In this document: piece after piece, positions 28,520 through 38,012 of the stretch | Position numbering within the stretch: position 1 is the stretch's first letter | How the letters are laid out: each line of letters opens with the position of its first letter | NCBI RefSeq assembly: GCF_014174375.1 | Contig: NZ_JABEQE010000008.1 | Location: forward strand, 145,359 to 209,358 | From: Gluconacetobacter asukensis | GTDB lineage: Bacteria; Pseudomonadota; Alphaproteobacteria; Acetobacterales; Acetobacteraceae | DNA: 64,000 nt | Reading direction: 5' to 3' | Notes under the pieces: model-generated | Database searches by the model: none | Told to the model about the DNA's origin: nothing | Seen by the model: the letters and a program-made list of their open reading frames with translations, nothing else | Translations under genes and position numbers: made by a program

Positions 28520-30981
28520 CGAAACAATCCAAGACCACGCAGAACATCCATCACCTTCGGCGCCTTGCTCTTGGGCGCGGCATCCGGCGCCGGGCCGGGC
28601 TGTTCCTCGCGCGCCGCCTTCAATGTGTCGGGGCACGGATCGGCAATCCCCGCCGACGGGCCGATGGTGAGCATGAAGCGATGCCCCGGCCCCGCCGGTT
28701 CCGGCCGGGGCTGCGGCGCCAGGATGGTACCGGCAACCATGATCGGCATCGTGGCGCCTGTTCCGCCGATCAGCAGTTGCGGCAGCAGGTGCAGGTCCAG
28801 ATCCTGTCGCGCCAGGCCGATCGTTCCATGCCCCGTGACCGCCAGCCGATAGGTCTGCAACCCGATCGTATCCAGCGCCGCCCGCCCGTCACCCAGCGTC
28901 ATATGCAGGCCAAGACACCGCAGCGCGACCGAGGTCCCCCGCGTGGCGGCAGAAGCGTCCGGCCCCAGCAGCCGACCCAGCATATTACCGTCGACCTGTC
29001 CCTTGACCATCGACAGGCCCAGATGCCCCCCCAACTGCTCCCGCAGCGCGGCGCGATCATTCCCCTGGGTCTGGACACTGCCGACAAGCTGCAGGCTGCC
29101 GCGCAGCATCGGGCTCAGGTCGAACGCCCTGGCCACCCAGTCGGCCGGCAGAACCAGGGTCCGCACATCGGCCGAAAGCCGCGGTACCGCACCCGACGCA
29201 TCGATGGAAAGCATGGCATCCAGGCTGCGCCCCACCCCATCCGCATGCAGCGGATCGATCGTCAGATGCCCCCCACGCAGCACGAAATGAGCCTCGGCCG
29301 CGTGATAATCCTCGCCATACAGCCGCATCTGGTCCGCCGCCAGGTCCAGATCCCCGTCCATCCGCCGCAGACGCTCGAAGGGAAGCGGCGCATCGGCTGC
29401 CGTCTCATCCGTCGGCGGCGGCTGCGCGGGCGTACTGGGCGCGACCCCGTCATCGGGCGCCTGCCCGGCCGGCGCGGTGCCCCGCAGCGTATCGACATCC
29501 AGCCGGCTGGCATGCAGCCGCCCATTCAGCAACGGAACACCATTCGTCCCGCCCTGCCGCAGAAACGACAATTCCCCATCCAGCGTCATCTGGGCGGAAT
29601 CCAGCCGCAGTCCGGTCAGCCTGATATCGGTTCCGCCCCGCATGGCCAGATGAGCATCGGCCGTCAGGTGATCCAGCACCAGATCGCCGGGAAGCGCGAG
29701 CCGCCCGGCGGTCAGATGCCCGTCCAGCGCCGATTGGCCGCCGCCGACCGTTCCCCCCAGACGCAGCGTTCCACCGGCGGCATCCACCACCAGATCCAGC
29801 GGCATCGCGCTGGCCAGAAGGCTGCGCGCCGCGGCCAGGGTTTCGGCCGGCGTCCCCACCGTGCCATGCAGCGCGAAGGGCCGGCCGACATAATGCCCCG
29901 CCGTCTCGATCGCCACATGATCGGCCGACGTCGGCGCATCGACCGCCAGATGGTCCAGCGTCAGCCCGCCAACCAGCGGCACGCTGTCAATCGCCCCCGT
30001 ACGCAGCCGCACCTGGCGCAGACCGGGCATCGGCACGGCGTCCGATCCCAGATCCACCACCCGCGCCGTCAGGTCGATATCGTGAACGGCAGGCAGGTTC
30101 GCATGCACGAACAGCCGGTCGAGATCCGTCAGTTGCCCGATCGCCGTATGCACAACGATATCATAGCCACGCAGCCGCATGGGGTCGGAGAGCGTACCCT
30201 CCAGCGTGGCACTCCCCGCATCCCGCCCGTCCACCCGGAATGCAGCCTGCAGCCGGACAGGCCATGCCGAGGGCTCCGAGCTGAAGAGCCGCCCCGATTG
30301 CCCCGACACCGTGACAACAGCCGAAGGATCACCCTGCCGATGCCCCTGCGCGGCGATCGCGGGCGTGGCGCCGGTCAGCCCATACAGATCGAGCTTTTCC
30401 AGCGTCACCGCCCCGCTGGCATGGGCTCGCTTATCGTCCCAGCGCAGGTCGGCATCCTGGATACGGACGCTGCCGATACGGACCCGCCATGGCGTCGAGG
30501 GGGCGGACACCCCACCCGGCGGCCGCTCGGATTCGGCGGGCGGCTGCATCTGCCAGTTCGCCCGCCCATCCGCCAGCCGTTCGACCAACAGGTCGGGATG
30601 GGTCAGCCGGACCTCTTCCAGCCGGATTTCATGCCGCAGCAGCGGCATCAGGGCCAGCCGCGCCTCCAGGCCGGCGGCCGTCAGCATGTCCGGCCGCGCC
30701 CCGCCCGGCATGTCCGACAGCGCCAGATCGCGAACGGAGAGCGACGGATAAGGCAGGATATGCACCTGCACCGCCCCCACCCGCAGCACGCGGCCGGTCT
30801 GGTGCCACACCGCCGCCACCACCTGCGCGCGCAACGCGGCTGGGTCGATCAGCACCCGCGCAGCCAGCACGCCCCCGGCGGCCAGCCCCCCCACCACGGC
30901 CACGGCCGCCAGCAGGGGCCAGCGCCGCCGTTTCGGTCGCGGCGGCAGCTTCGGTGCCCCTTCCCACACGACCGGCAGCAT
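28516..30981 (-). CDS. AsmA family protein
   Basis: 821 residues. A basic N-terminal stretch (PPRPKRRRW) precedes one membrane anchor (LLAAVAVVGGLAAGGVLAA) and a very long periplasmic part made of repeating amphipathic beta strands, with an AsmA N-terminal domain (VLRVGAVQVHILPYPSLSVRDL) and a C-terminal AsmA_2-like region. Such proteins are related to bridge-like lipid transporters of the envelope. It is coupled to atp12 and follows the rluC-like gene by 3 bases, so rarA, rluC, asmA and atp12 form one compact - strand unit. Confidence 0.85.
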   Translation of the reverse strand: MLPVVWEGAPKLPPRPKRRRWPLLAAVAVVGGLAAGGVLAARVLIDPAALRAQVVAAVWHQTGRVLRVGAVQVHILPYPSLSVRDLALSDMPGGARPDMLTAAGLEARLALMPLLRHEIRLEEVRLTHPDLLVERLADGRANWQMQPPAESERPPGGVSAPSTPWRVRIGSVRIQDADLRWDDKRAHASGAVTLEKLDLYGLTGATPAIAAQGHRQGDPSAVVTVSGQSGRLFSSEPSAWPVRLQAAFRVDGRDAGSATLEGTLSDPMRLRGYDIVVHTAIGQLTDLDRLFVHANLPAVHDIDLTARVVDLGSDAVPMPGLRQVRLRTGAIDSVPLVGGLTLDHLAVDAPTSADHVAIETAGHYVGRPFALHGTVGTPAETLAAARSLLASAMPLDLVVDAAGGTLRLGGTVGGGQSALDGHLTAGRLALPGDLVLDHLTADAHLAMRGGTDIRLTGLRLDSAQMTLDGELSFLRQGGTNGVPLLNGRLHASRLDVDTLRGTAPAGQAPDDGVAPSTPAQPPPTDETAADAPLPFERLRRMDGDLDLAADQMRLYGEDYHAAEAHFVLRGGHLTIDPLHADGVGRSLDAMLSIDASGAVPRLSADVRTLVLPADWVARAFDLSPMLRGSLQLVGSVQTQGNDRAALREQLGGHLGLSMVKGQVDGNMLGRLLGPDASAATRGTSVALRCLGLHMTLGDGRAALDTIGLQTYRLAVTGHGTIGLARQDLDLHLLPQLLIGGTGATMPIMVAGTILAPQPRPEPAGPGHRFMLTIGPSAGIADPCPDTLKAAREEQPGPAPDAAPKSKAPKVMDVLRGLGLFR

Positions 30982-30984
30982 GGC

Positions 30985-31962
30985 TCAGCTCCGCCGTGGG
31001 GCCGGCGTGGCCCCGGCGGTGAACCCGAGCTGCTTGAAGGTCTCGCGCATATGGGTCGGCAATTCGGCCGACACCTGCAGGCGCCCCCCTGCCGGATGCG
31101 GCAGGTCCAGCGACCGGGCATGCAGATGCAGCCGGTCGACGAACCCCTCGGGATGCGCCTTGTCCCCCCCATATTTCGGGTCGCCCAGGATCGGCGTGCC
31201 CAGCGCCTCGCAATGCACGCGCAACTGGTGGGTCCGCCCGGTCAGCGGCGACAGCGCCAGCCAGGACAGGCGGCGCCCGGCGGCATCCAGCACCTCGTAT
31301 TCCGACAGCGCGTGGGCCGCATCCTCATCCTTGCGCGATGCCACCACCGTCAGCGCGCCCGGCCCCGCCCCCAGCCGGGCCAGCGGCTGGTCGATCACGC
31401 CGCTGGCCGGGGTGGGCCGCCCCACCACGACCGCCCAGTAGGTCTTGCGCACGTCGCGTCCACGAAAGGAGGCCGCCAGCTTCGCCGCCACGCCGGGCGT
31501 GCGCGCCAGCAGCAGCAGGCCCGACGTGTCACGGTCGATCCGATGCACCAGGCGCGGGCGCGGATCGTCGTCATTCTCCTTCAGTGCATCCAGCATGCCG
31601 TCGACATGGTGGGTAATGCCCGGCCCGCCCTGCACCGCCAGCCCGGCAGGCTTGTTCAGAACGATCACCTGCGCGTCGCTGTACAGCACCATGCCGCGAA
31701 TCTCGCGCACCAGGCGGTCGTCCAGCACCGGCCGCGGCGGCGGGGCCGGCCGCGCGGCGGCAGGGATCGGCGGCACGCGCACCGCCTGCCCCGGCACCAG
31801 CCGGGTCGCGGTGTCGGCGCGCTTGCCGTCCACCCGCACCTGGCCCGTGCGGCACAGTTTCTGCAATGCCCCCTGGGTCAAATGGGGGTAATGGCGGCGA
31901 AACCAGCGGTCGAGGCGGATATCGGCTTCGTCATCGCTGACGGTCAGGGTCACTACACTCAT
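30985..31962 (-). CDS. rluC: RluC-like 23S rRNA pseudouridine synthase
   Basis: 325 residues from the ATG at 31962, which overlaps the rarA stop (ATGA). An S4 domain at residues about 12-60 (IRLDRWFRRHYPHL) is followed by the catalytic domain with HRIDRDTSGLLLLA and GRTHQLRVHCEALG. This is the second RluA-family enzyme in the window. S4 plus short linker fits RluC, which modifies U955/U2504/U2580 in E. coli numbering, but specificity is inferred. Confidence 0.82.
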   Translation of the reverse strand: MSVVTLTVSDDEADIRLDRWFRRHYPHLTQGALQKLCRTGQVRVDGKRADTATRLVPGQAVRVPPIPAAARPAPPPRPVLDDRLVREIRGMVLYSDAQVIVLNKPAGLAVQGGPGITHHVDGMLDALKENDDDPRPRLVHRIDRDTSGLLLLARTPGVAAKLAASFRGRDVRKTYWAVVVGRPTPASGVIDQPLARLGAGPGALTVVASRKDEDAAHALSEYEVLDAAGRRLSWLALSPLTGRTHQLRVHCEALGTPILGDPKYGGDKAHPEGFVDRLHLHARSLDLPHPAGGRLQVSAELPTHMRETFKQLGFTAGATPAPRRS

Positions 31963-33335
31963 GACTGACGGCTTTCCCGCAGTCTGGCCCACCTGTCCAG
32001 CCGTCGCGCGATTTCCGCTTCGAATCCCCGGCCCGTCGGGCGGTACAGCGCCTCACGCCGCATTTCGTCCGGGAAGTAGTTCTGGCCGGAAAATCCCTCT
32101 TCGGCATCGTGGTCGTATTCATATCCCTTGCCGTAGCCCAGCTCTTTCATCAGCCCGGTCGGCGCGTTCAGGATATGGGCCGGCGGCATCAGGCTGCCGG
32201 TCGCCTTCGCCAGCCGCCGCGCGGCCTTGTAGGCGGTATAGACGGCATTCGATTTCGGCGCCGTGCCCAGGTGCACGACCAGTTGCGCCAGCGCCAGCTC
32301 ACCCTCGGGCGAGCCGAGTCGCTCGTATGTTTCCCACGCCGCCACGGCCAAAGGCAGCGCCTGCGGGTCGGCCATGCCCACATCCTCGGCCGCGAAACGG
32401 GTCAGCCGCCGGGCGATAAAGCGCGGGTCCTCCCCCCCTTCGAGCATGCGGGCAAACCAGTACAGCGCCGCATCGGGGTCGGACCCCCGCAGCGATTTAT
32501 GCAGCGCCGAGATCAGGTTGTAATGTTCCTCGCGGTCCTTGTCGTACAGCACCGCGCGCCGCGCCAGCAGGCTGGACAGGCCCTGCGCATCCAACGGCCG
32601 GTCGTCCGGCAGCGCCAGCACCTGCTCGACCATGTTCAGCAGATAGCGCCCATCGCCATCAGCCATCGCGCGCAGGGTCGCCCGGCCATCCGGCGTCAAC
32701 GGCAGGGGCCGTCCACACTCGGTTTCCGCCCGGCACAGCAGCCGTTCCAGCGCCTCGTCATCCAGCCGGCGCAACACCATCACCTGACAGCGCGAGAGCA
32801 ACGCCCCATTCAGCGCGAAGGACGGGTTTTCGGTCGTCGCCCCCACCAGCACCACCGTCCCGTCCTCGACCACCGGCAGGAATCCATCCTGCTGGGCCCG
32901 ATTGAAGCGATGGATCTCATCCACGAACAACAGCGTGCCCCGCCCTGTTCCGGCCCATTGCCGGGCATCGTCGAACACCCGCTTCAGATCCGCCACGCCC
33001 GAGAAGACAGCCGAAATCTGCACGAATCGCAGCCCCGCCGCATCGGCCAGCAGGCGCGCGATGGTCGTCTTGCCCACCCCCGGCCCACCCCACAGGATCA
33101 GGCTGGCCAGCGTGCCCCGGTCCAGCATGCGCCGCAGGGCACCTTCCGGCCCCAGCAGATGGTCCTGCCCCACCACCTCATCCAGCGAAGCCGGGCGCAG
33201 CCGGTCGGCCAGGGGTTGGGTGCGCGGCGGCGCCGAACGCATGTGGCGCGCCCCGGCCGAGCCATCCCGAGCCTCCTGAGGTGCCGGACCACCGAACAGA
33301 TCCCCGCTTCCCCGTTCATCCCGCCTGCCTGCCAT
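31959..33335 (-). CDS. rarA: replication-associated recombination protein RarA (MgsA)
   Basis: 458 residues from the ATG at 33335, chosen because the family signature DLFGG follows within 15 residues. The AAA+ domain has LADRLRPASLDEVVGQDHLL, Walker A WGGPGVGKTTIARLL, Walker B FVDEIHRFN and sensor GATTENPSFALN. The C-terminal part has the MgsA tetramerisation region ending YPDEMRREALYRPT-like (here YFPDEMRREALYRPTGRG). RarA acts at stalled forks with SSB. It heads a four-gene - strand unit. Confidence 0.93.
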   Translation of the reverse strand: MAGRRDERGSGDLFGGPAPQEARDGSAGARHMRSAPPRTQPLADRLRPASLDEVVGQDHLLGPEGALRRMLDRGTLASLILWGGPGVGKTTIARLLADAAGLRFVQISAVFSGVADLKRVFDDARQWAGTGRGTLLFVDEIHRFNRAQQDGFLPVVEDGTVVLVGATTENPSFALNGALLSRCQVMVLRRLDDEALERLLCRAETECGRPLPLTPDGRATLRAMADGDGRYLLNMVEQVLALPDDRPLDAQGLSSLLARRAVLYDKDREEHYNLISALHKSLRGSDPDAALYWFARMLEGGEDPRFIARRLTRFAAEDVGMADPQALPLAVAAWETYERLGSPEGELALAQLVVHLGTAPKSNAVYTAYKAARRLAKATGSLMPPAHILNAPTGLMKELGYGKGYEYDHDAEEGFSGQNYFPDEMRREALYRPTGRGFEAEIARRLDRWARLRESRQS

Positions 33336-33448
33336 GCCGCCCCGCCTGCCCGTCTCGCATCCCGCCACCCATTCGATATCACGGGCACAGTCATCGATAG
33401 AGATGGGATCGCCACGCGCCGAATGCCATAGCAACCTGCCGGCGGCGA

Positions 33449-33730
33449 TCAGAACCTCCCTGGCCTGCCCCGCCGAAAGACTTCCACCGCCAGCACACCC
33501 CCGGCCAGCAGCCCACCGACCGAAAACGTTCCCACCCAGACCAAAATCGAAAGCGGCATCTCCAGCCGAGCACACATACCCAGCGCGACCAGCGGCAGGA
33601 CCAGGCGCGCAACCCTCGGCACAACCGGGCGCCCGCTACCGATATAGAGTAGCCGCCGAATTTTCGGCTGAAGCAGCCCATGACACAGCAGCGCCAGCCC
33701 CCAGCAAATCAGCGAAACAAGAACGATCAT
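33449..33730 (-). CDS. DUF3325-like small membrane protein of iron-uptake cluster
   Basis: 93 residues from the ATG at 33730, which overlaps the stop of the PepSY gene (ATGA). Three hydrophobic segments (VSLICWGLALLCH, LVLPLVALGM and LVWVGTFSVGGLLAGG) fit the DUF3325 family, which is found beside PepSY and TonB-receptor genes in Proteobacteria. Role unknown; probably part of an inner-membrane iron-handling set with the two genes upstream. Confidence 0.7.
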   Translation of the reverse strand: MIVLVSLICWGLALLCHGLLQPKIRRLLYIGSGRPVVPRVARLVLPLVALGMCARLEMPLSILVWVGTFSVGGLLAGGVLAVEVFRRGRPGRF

Positions 33731-35181
33731 CGGGCCCGCACGATCACGCGCTGCCCCCACAGCGCAAGCAGCCCGAAGCCCAGCGCACAGGCATCCACCG
33801 CCAGATAGACATCCGCACGCAGCCTGAACGCCGTCTCAGCGCGCGACACAACATCGAGAATCGGCAACCCACAGCCAAGGACCGCAATCGCACAAGCCTG
33901 TTCCCGCCACGCAGGACGGACGGCCCCGCCCAAACACCGCATGCCGGCATGGAGCAGCGCCACCAGCCATACGAGGAAGAAAACCCCCGTCTCCCGGTCC
34001 GCACGATGCACCAGCTCCGGCGGAAGCAACCGACTGCCCCACAGATAACCCAGCGAAGCGAGTGGCAGGCCGAGCGTGACCGCCAGGGCCAGTGTTTCCG
34101 CCAGGGCCAGCCGGAACGTCCCGCCATGGACGCGTCGATGCTTCATCAGAAAGAGCCCCAGCCCCGCCGCCATCATCATGCTGCCGACGACACTGCAGAC
34201 GAAATACAGCCACCGGAGCGCAGGCGTTCCCCACCGGATGAAATGCAGACCCCGCATGGCACCACCCAGACGCGGCATCCCGCGCCCGATCCGCTCCACC
34301 CCGACCAGCCTTCCATCGCCAGCCGAGAAATCGGCATGGTCCCGCGTCATCGCGAAATCCGCCGCATCCGCCCGATAGAAGGACACCGTCCCGGTGCCGA
34401 ACATGACGAAGCCGATCCGGCCACGCCCGAAAATATCCTCCGCCTGCGCCAGCATCGGGGCCAGTGGCGCGTAAGGGCCGACAACGCGCATCCCGGCATC
34501 GGGGCGGCCCGCGGGCCGGGCGGCATGGCCGGCCCCGATCATCGGGAACAGCCGGGGCGCATGAATGACGGCGCCGGTATAGGCCATCATGATGATGAAC
34601 GGCAGCAGCAGCACACCCGCTACAAGATGCGCGTCCAGCCAGGCCCGCCCGGGCGCGGCAAAGGGCCGGAACAGCAGCAGGTTGGGCACCAGGTTGCGAA
34701 AATGGATGATCACGCCCGAAATCACGGCAACGATCAGCCCGATGCCGGCTGCTTCCGTCACCAGATTGCCCCAGACCGGCCCGCGATAGAGCGACTGGTG
34801 CAGGTCGAAGAACAATTGTCCGCCCCGCGTCTCACGGCTGTTCAGCGCGGTACCGTCGCGCGGGTCGAGCACCGGGCCGACAAATGCATGTCCGTCATAA
34901 TGGAGGATGCGCAACACCGGATCGCGGGCCGAGGGCAGGTTCAGAAACACGTTCTGCCCCTTCTCGCGTAACGCCCATACCTGCGCGCCCGCATGGTCCA
35001 GAGCCTCGCCCGTCATGGCGGCTTCGGGCAACGCCGCCAACTCCGGCTCCATCCAGCGCGTGATTTCCGTGTCGAAGAGGGCAAGCGTGCCCCCTGTGAA
35101 CGCCACGACCAGCACCAGCCCGCCGACAAAGCCAACCCATGCATGAAGCCAGCCCATCCGATTGCGCAGGATATCGCGCAT
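33727..35181 (-). CDS. PepSY-associated transmembrane protein (putative siderophore-iron reductase)
   Basis: 484 residues from the ATG at 35181. The first helix (GWLHAWVGFVGGLVLVVAF) with its conserved His is followed by a PepSY-type periplasmic domain, then a long FFDLHQSLYRG motif and further helices with paired His (MRGLHFIRWG, YTGAVIHAP). The order and His content match PepSY-TM proteins next to siderophore receptors, several of which reduce ferric siderophores at the inner membrane. It sits in a DUF3649-PepSY-DUF3325 chain with overlapping starts and stops, divergent from the TonB receptor. Confidence 0.85.
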   Translation of the reverse strand: MRDILRNRMGWLHAWVGFVGGLVLVVAFTGGTLALFDTEITRWMEPELAALPEAAMTGEALDHAGAQVWALREKGQNVFLNLPSARDPVLRILHYDGHAFVGPVLDPRDGTALNSRETRGGQLFFDLHQSLYRGPVWGNLVTEAAGIGLIVAVISGVIIHFRNLVPNLLLFRPFAAPGRAWLDAHLVAGVLLLPFIIMMAYTGAVIHAPRLFPMIGAGHAARPAGRPDAGMRVVGPYAPLAPMLAQAEDIFGRGRIGFVMFGTGTVSFYRADAADFAMTRDHADFSAGDGRLVGVERIGRGMPRLGGAMRGLHFIRWGTPALRWLYFVCSVVGSMMMAAGLGLFLMKHRRVHGGTFRLALAETLALAVTLGLPLASLGYLWGSRLLPPELVHRADRETGVFFLVWLVALLHAGMRCLGGAVRPAWREQACAIAVLGCGLPILDVVSRAETAFRLRADVYLAVDACALGFGLLALWGQRVIVRAR

Positions 35182-35468
35182 CAGGACAGGGTCAGGTGCA
35201 GGAACGGCACGGCAAGCGCGACGAAGACAGACGGGCCCGACCTGCGCCCCGGCAAGGCGAACAGCCCGACGATCACCAGCGGCAGCACGGCGATCGCAAG
35301 GCTCTGACGCAGAATCGCATCGAGTCCGCCGGCGTGGCCGGAGGCGAGGGAGAAGAGTCCCAGCGCGCAGACATAAGCACAGGCCACACCCCCCACGAAG
35401 CGGCCCAGCCATCGTTTCCACAGGCCGCCCTTCGCGGTTTTCCGGTTGGATTTAAGAGTCATTCGCAT
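35181..35468 (-). CDS. DUF3649-like membrane protein of iron-uptake cluster
   Basis: 95 residues from the ATG at 35468 (a second ATG at 35462 is possible). Two or three hydrophobic segments (FVGGVACAYVCALGLFSLA, AIAVLPLVIVGLFALPG) fit the DUF3649 family, which co-occurs with PepSY and DUF3325 proteins. The stop shares a base with the PepSY start (TGATG). First gene of the - strand unit facing the TonB receptor across a Fur-like box. Confidence 0.65.
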   Translation of the reverse strand: MRMTLKSNRKTAKGGLWKRWLGRFVGGVACAYVCALGLFSLASGHAGGLDAILRQSLAIAVLPLVIVGLFALPGRRSGPSVFVALAVPFLHLTLS

Positions 35469-35531
35469 GTGACTTTCAGGCAACATCCGGCTGGAGAATA
35501 CCAGGGAGCCCCCATTCGCGTCCCTCCTCGT

Positions 35532-35550
35532 ATTGCGACCAGTTCTCATT
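35532..35550. promoter_or_regulatory. Fur-like operator between DUF3649 gene and TonB receptor
   Basis: ATTGCGACCAGTTCTCATT; read on the - strand it matches the classical-type palindrome AATGAGAATNATTCTCATT at 13 of 18 fixed positions. It lies between divergent iron-uptake genes. Related boxes occur at 55176 and 56298. Confidence 0.5.
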
Positions 35551-35598
35551 CGCGTCTATGTGTCCGCTCCTTTCACGGCTTGTCAATTGAGGCCGCCC

Positions 35599-37869
35599 TT
35601 GCACGCTCGCTCCATCCTCGGTTCCCTCGGCCGTACCGCGGCTTATTCAACGATGCTGATGCTCTCGGTGTCGATGCCCGCCATCGCGTCGGCCCCGGAG
35701 CAGGCGCAGGTCGACGCCAACGCTAAAAAACCGGCGAACACCGCCCCGGCGACGGCACCGGCCGCCAGGGCGCCCGCCAGCGCCGCAGCCACGCCGGCCC
35801 CCGGCACAGGCCCAACGGACGAGCAGATCATCGTGCAGGCCAAGCGCCGCAACCAGATGGAAGTCATCTCCGGCGGCCAGCTCGGCGCGCTGGGCACGAA
35901 GAAGGGGCTGGACGTGCCCTTCAACGTCCGCAGCTACACCTCTGCCCTGATCCTGAACCAGCAGTCGCAGACACTCGGACAGGTGCTGGAGAACGATCCG
36001 TCGGTGCGCACGACCTACGGCTACGGCAATTTCTCCGAGCAGTTCGTCATTCGCGGCTTCCCCGTCTATGGCGACGACGTGTCGATCAACGGGCTCTACG
36101 GCATCGTGCCCCGCCAGCTCGTCTCGCCGCAGCTCTATGACCAGGTGCAGGTGCTCAACGGCGCCAGCGCCTTCCTCAACGGCGCGGCGCCTGGCGGCTC
36201 CTCCATCGGCGGCAACATCAACCTGATGTTCAAACATGCCGGCGAAACCCCGCTGACACGCATGACCGGCGATTACGAAAGCGCCGGCATGGGCGGCGGC
36301 AATGTCGATGCCGGCCGCCGTTTCGGCACCGACAACCAGTTCGGCGTCCGGATCAACGTCGCGGGCAAGAGCGGCCAGACTTCCATCGACCTGGAACGCC
36401 GCCATTCGGTGGCGGTCGGCGGCGGCTTCGACTGGCGCAGCCGCGACGGCGCGACCCGCGTGACGCTGGACATGGATTACGAGAACCAGGGCGTGGAACA
36501 GGGCCGCCCCGGCGTGCTGCTCGGCGCGGGCCTGACACGCGTGCCGCGCGCCCCCTCGCCGTCGAGCAATTACGGCCAGCCCTGGACCTTTACCGAGCTG
36601 AACTACATTTTCGGCATGCTCAACGTGGAGCATGATTTCTCCAAGCACCTGATGGCCTATGCGGCCTTCGGCGGTCTCGGCGGCAACGAAAAGGGCAATT
36701 ATTCCAGCCTGACCGTCACCAACGCCGCAACCGGCGCCGGAACCAACGGGTCGATGTATGTGCCCTACATCCAGACCAACGAGAGCACCCGGGCCGGTAT
36801 CCGCGCGCATTTCAACACCGGCCCACTGAAACACGAGGTCAATGCCGGCGGCTCCGGCCTGCGGTCCGAGACCGACACCGCCTATGCCTTCGCGCTGACC
36901 TCTCTCAGCTCCAACCTCTACCACCCGACCTTCTACCGGCAGTCGGCCCCCGAAACGTTCGTGGGCGGCAATGTCAGCAATCCGCAGAAGAACGGCTATA
37001 CCCGCCTTTACAGCCTCTTCTTCTCCGACACCGTTTCCGCATTCGACGATCGCGTGGCCCTGACCGCCGGGTTCCGGTACCAGAATATCTTCGCGAACAA
37101 CTACGCCTACGGCACCGCCACCACCCGGTACAGTCAGGATGCCTTCACCCCCGTCGTCGGGCTGGTGGTGCACCCGACACGCCAGACATCCATCTATTTC
37201 AACCGGATCGAAGGGCTGGCGCAGGGGCCGCAGGCCTCGGGCAACGTCGTCAATACCGGGCAGATGTTCCCGCCCTATCAGAGCGTCCAGTATGAAATCG
37301 GCGCGAAATACGACATCGGGCGCTTCAACACCTCGCTCGCAGTGTACCAGATTTCGCAGCCGAATGCCTACACGGCCCCCTACGGCACTGGCGGGCAATC
37401 CATCTTCACCGTCGACGGGCAGCAGCGCAATCGCGGCATCGAATGGACGATCAACGGCGAGATCATGAAAGGCCTGCGCTTCAACGGCGGCACGTCGATC
37501 ATCGACGCCAACCAGCGCCGCACAACGGCCGGCGCGTATGACGGCAACCGCGCCATCGGCGTGCCGGGCTACACGATCAACGCCAATCTGGAATACGACC
37601 TGCCGTTCCTCAAGGGCGGCACGCTGACGGGCCAGGCCATCCGCACCGGCCACCAGTGGGCGGACAACGCCAATACCCTGCGCGTTCCGGGCTGGACCCG
37701 TTTCGACCTCGGCGCCCGCTACACGTTCCTGGTCGATCACAAGGCGATGACGGCCCGCTTCGGCGTCGAGAACCTGGCCAACACCCGCTACTGGGCCTCG
37801 GCCTTCGGGGGCTACCTGCTGCAAGGCATGCCCCGGACCTTCAAATTCTCGATCACGGCCGACCTGTAA
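35599..37869 (+). CDS. TonB-dependent siderophore receptor
   Basis: 756 residues from a TTG at 35599, chosen because GAGG lies 6 bases upstream and because a start further up would include the Fur-like box. A signal peptide (MLMLSVSMPAIASA) leads to an Ala/Pro-rich linker, then the plug domain (IIVQAKRRNQ, EQFVIRGFPVYGDDVSING, VQVLNGASAFLNG) and a 22-strand-type barrel ending in a terminal aromatic-containing strand (MPRTFKFSITADL). It resembles the ferric-siderophore receptor family (FpvA/FhuE-like). The neighbouring PepSY/DUF3325/DUF3649 set supports siderophore-iron uptake; the actual siderophore is unknown. Confidence 0.9.
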   Translation: MHARSILGSLGRTAAYSTMLMLSVSMPAIASAPEQAQVDANAKKPANTAPATAPAARAPASAAATPAPGTGPTDEQIIVQAKRRNQMEVISGGQLGALGTKKGLDVPFNVRSYTSALILNQQSQTLGQVLENDPSVRTTYGYGNFSEQFVIRGFPVYGDDVSINGLYGIVPRQLVSPQLYDQVQVLNGASAFLNGAAPGGSSIGGNINLMFKHAGETPLTRMTGDYESAGMGGGNVDAGRRFGTDNQFGVRINVAGKSGQTSIDLERRHSVAVGGGFDWRSRDGATRVTLDMDYENQGVEQGRPGVLLGAGLTRVPRAPSPSSNYGQPWTFTELNYIFGMLNVEHDFSKHLMAYAAFGGLGGNEKGNYSSLTVTNAATGAGTNGSMYVPYIQTNESTRAGIRAHFNTGPLKHEVNAGGSGLRSETDTAYAFALTSLSSNLYHPTFYRQSAPETFVGGNVSNPQKNGYTRLYSLFFSDTVSAFDDRVALTAGFRYQNIFANNYAYGTATTRYSQDAFTPVVGLVVHPTRQTSIYFNRIEGLAQGPQASGNVVNTGQMFPPYQSVQYEIGAKYDIGRFNTSLAVYQISQPNAYTAPYGTGGQSIFTVDGQQRNRGIEWTINGEIMKGLRFNGGTSIIDANQRRTTAGAYDGNRAIGVPGYTINANLEYDLPFLKGGTLTGQAIRTGHQWADNANTLRVPGWTRFDLGARYTFLVDHKAMTARFGVENLANTRYWASAFGGYLLQGMPRTFKFSITADL

Positions 37870-37887
37870 GCCCCGACGCGGTAGACG

Positions 37888-37913
37888 CCGCCCGGCCGCG
37901 CAAGGCCGGGCGG
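37888..37913 (+). terminator. hairpin after TonB receptor gene
   Basis: CCGCCCGGCC and GGCCGGGCGG form a perfect 10-bp G+C stem with a 6-base loop 18 bases after the stop. No strong T run follows. Confidence 0.6.
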
Positions 37914-38012
37914 ACGTCACGTTTCGGTCAGCATGCGGTATCGAACCACCGCATTTCGGACCCGGCGCGAAAATGATGCTAGCTTTTCAGCCTGTTGCAG
38001 AACGAGGAGCAA

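Noticed and set aside
28681..31968. 1095-residue + strand open frame
   Set aside because: It is antisense to the asmA-like and rluC-like genes, and its Arg/His/Gln-rich sequence is typical of the reverse strand of G+C-rich genes.
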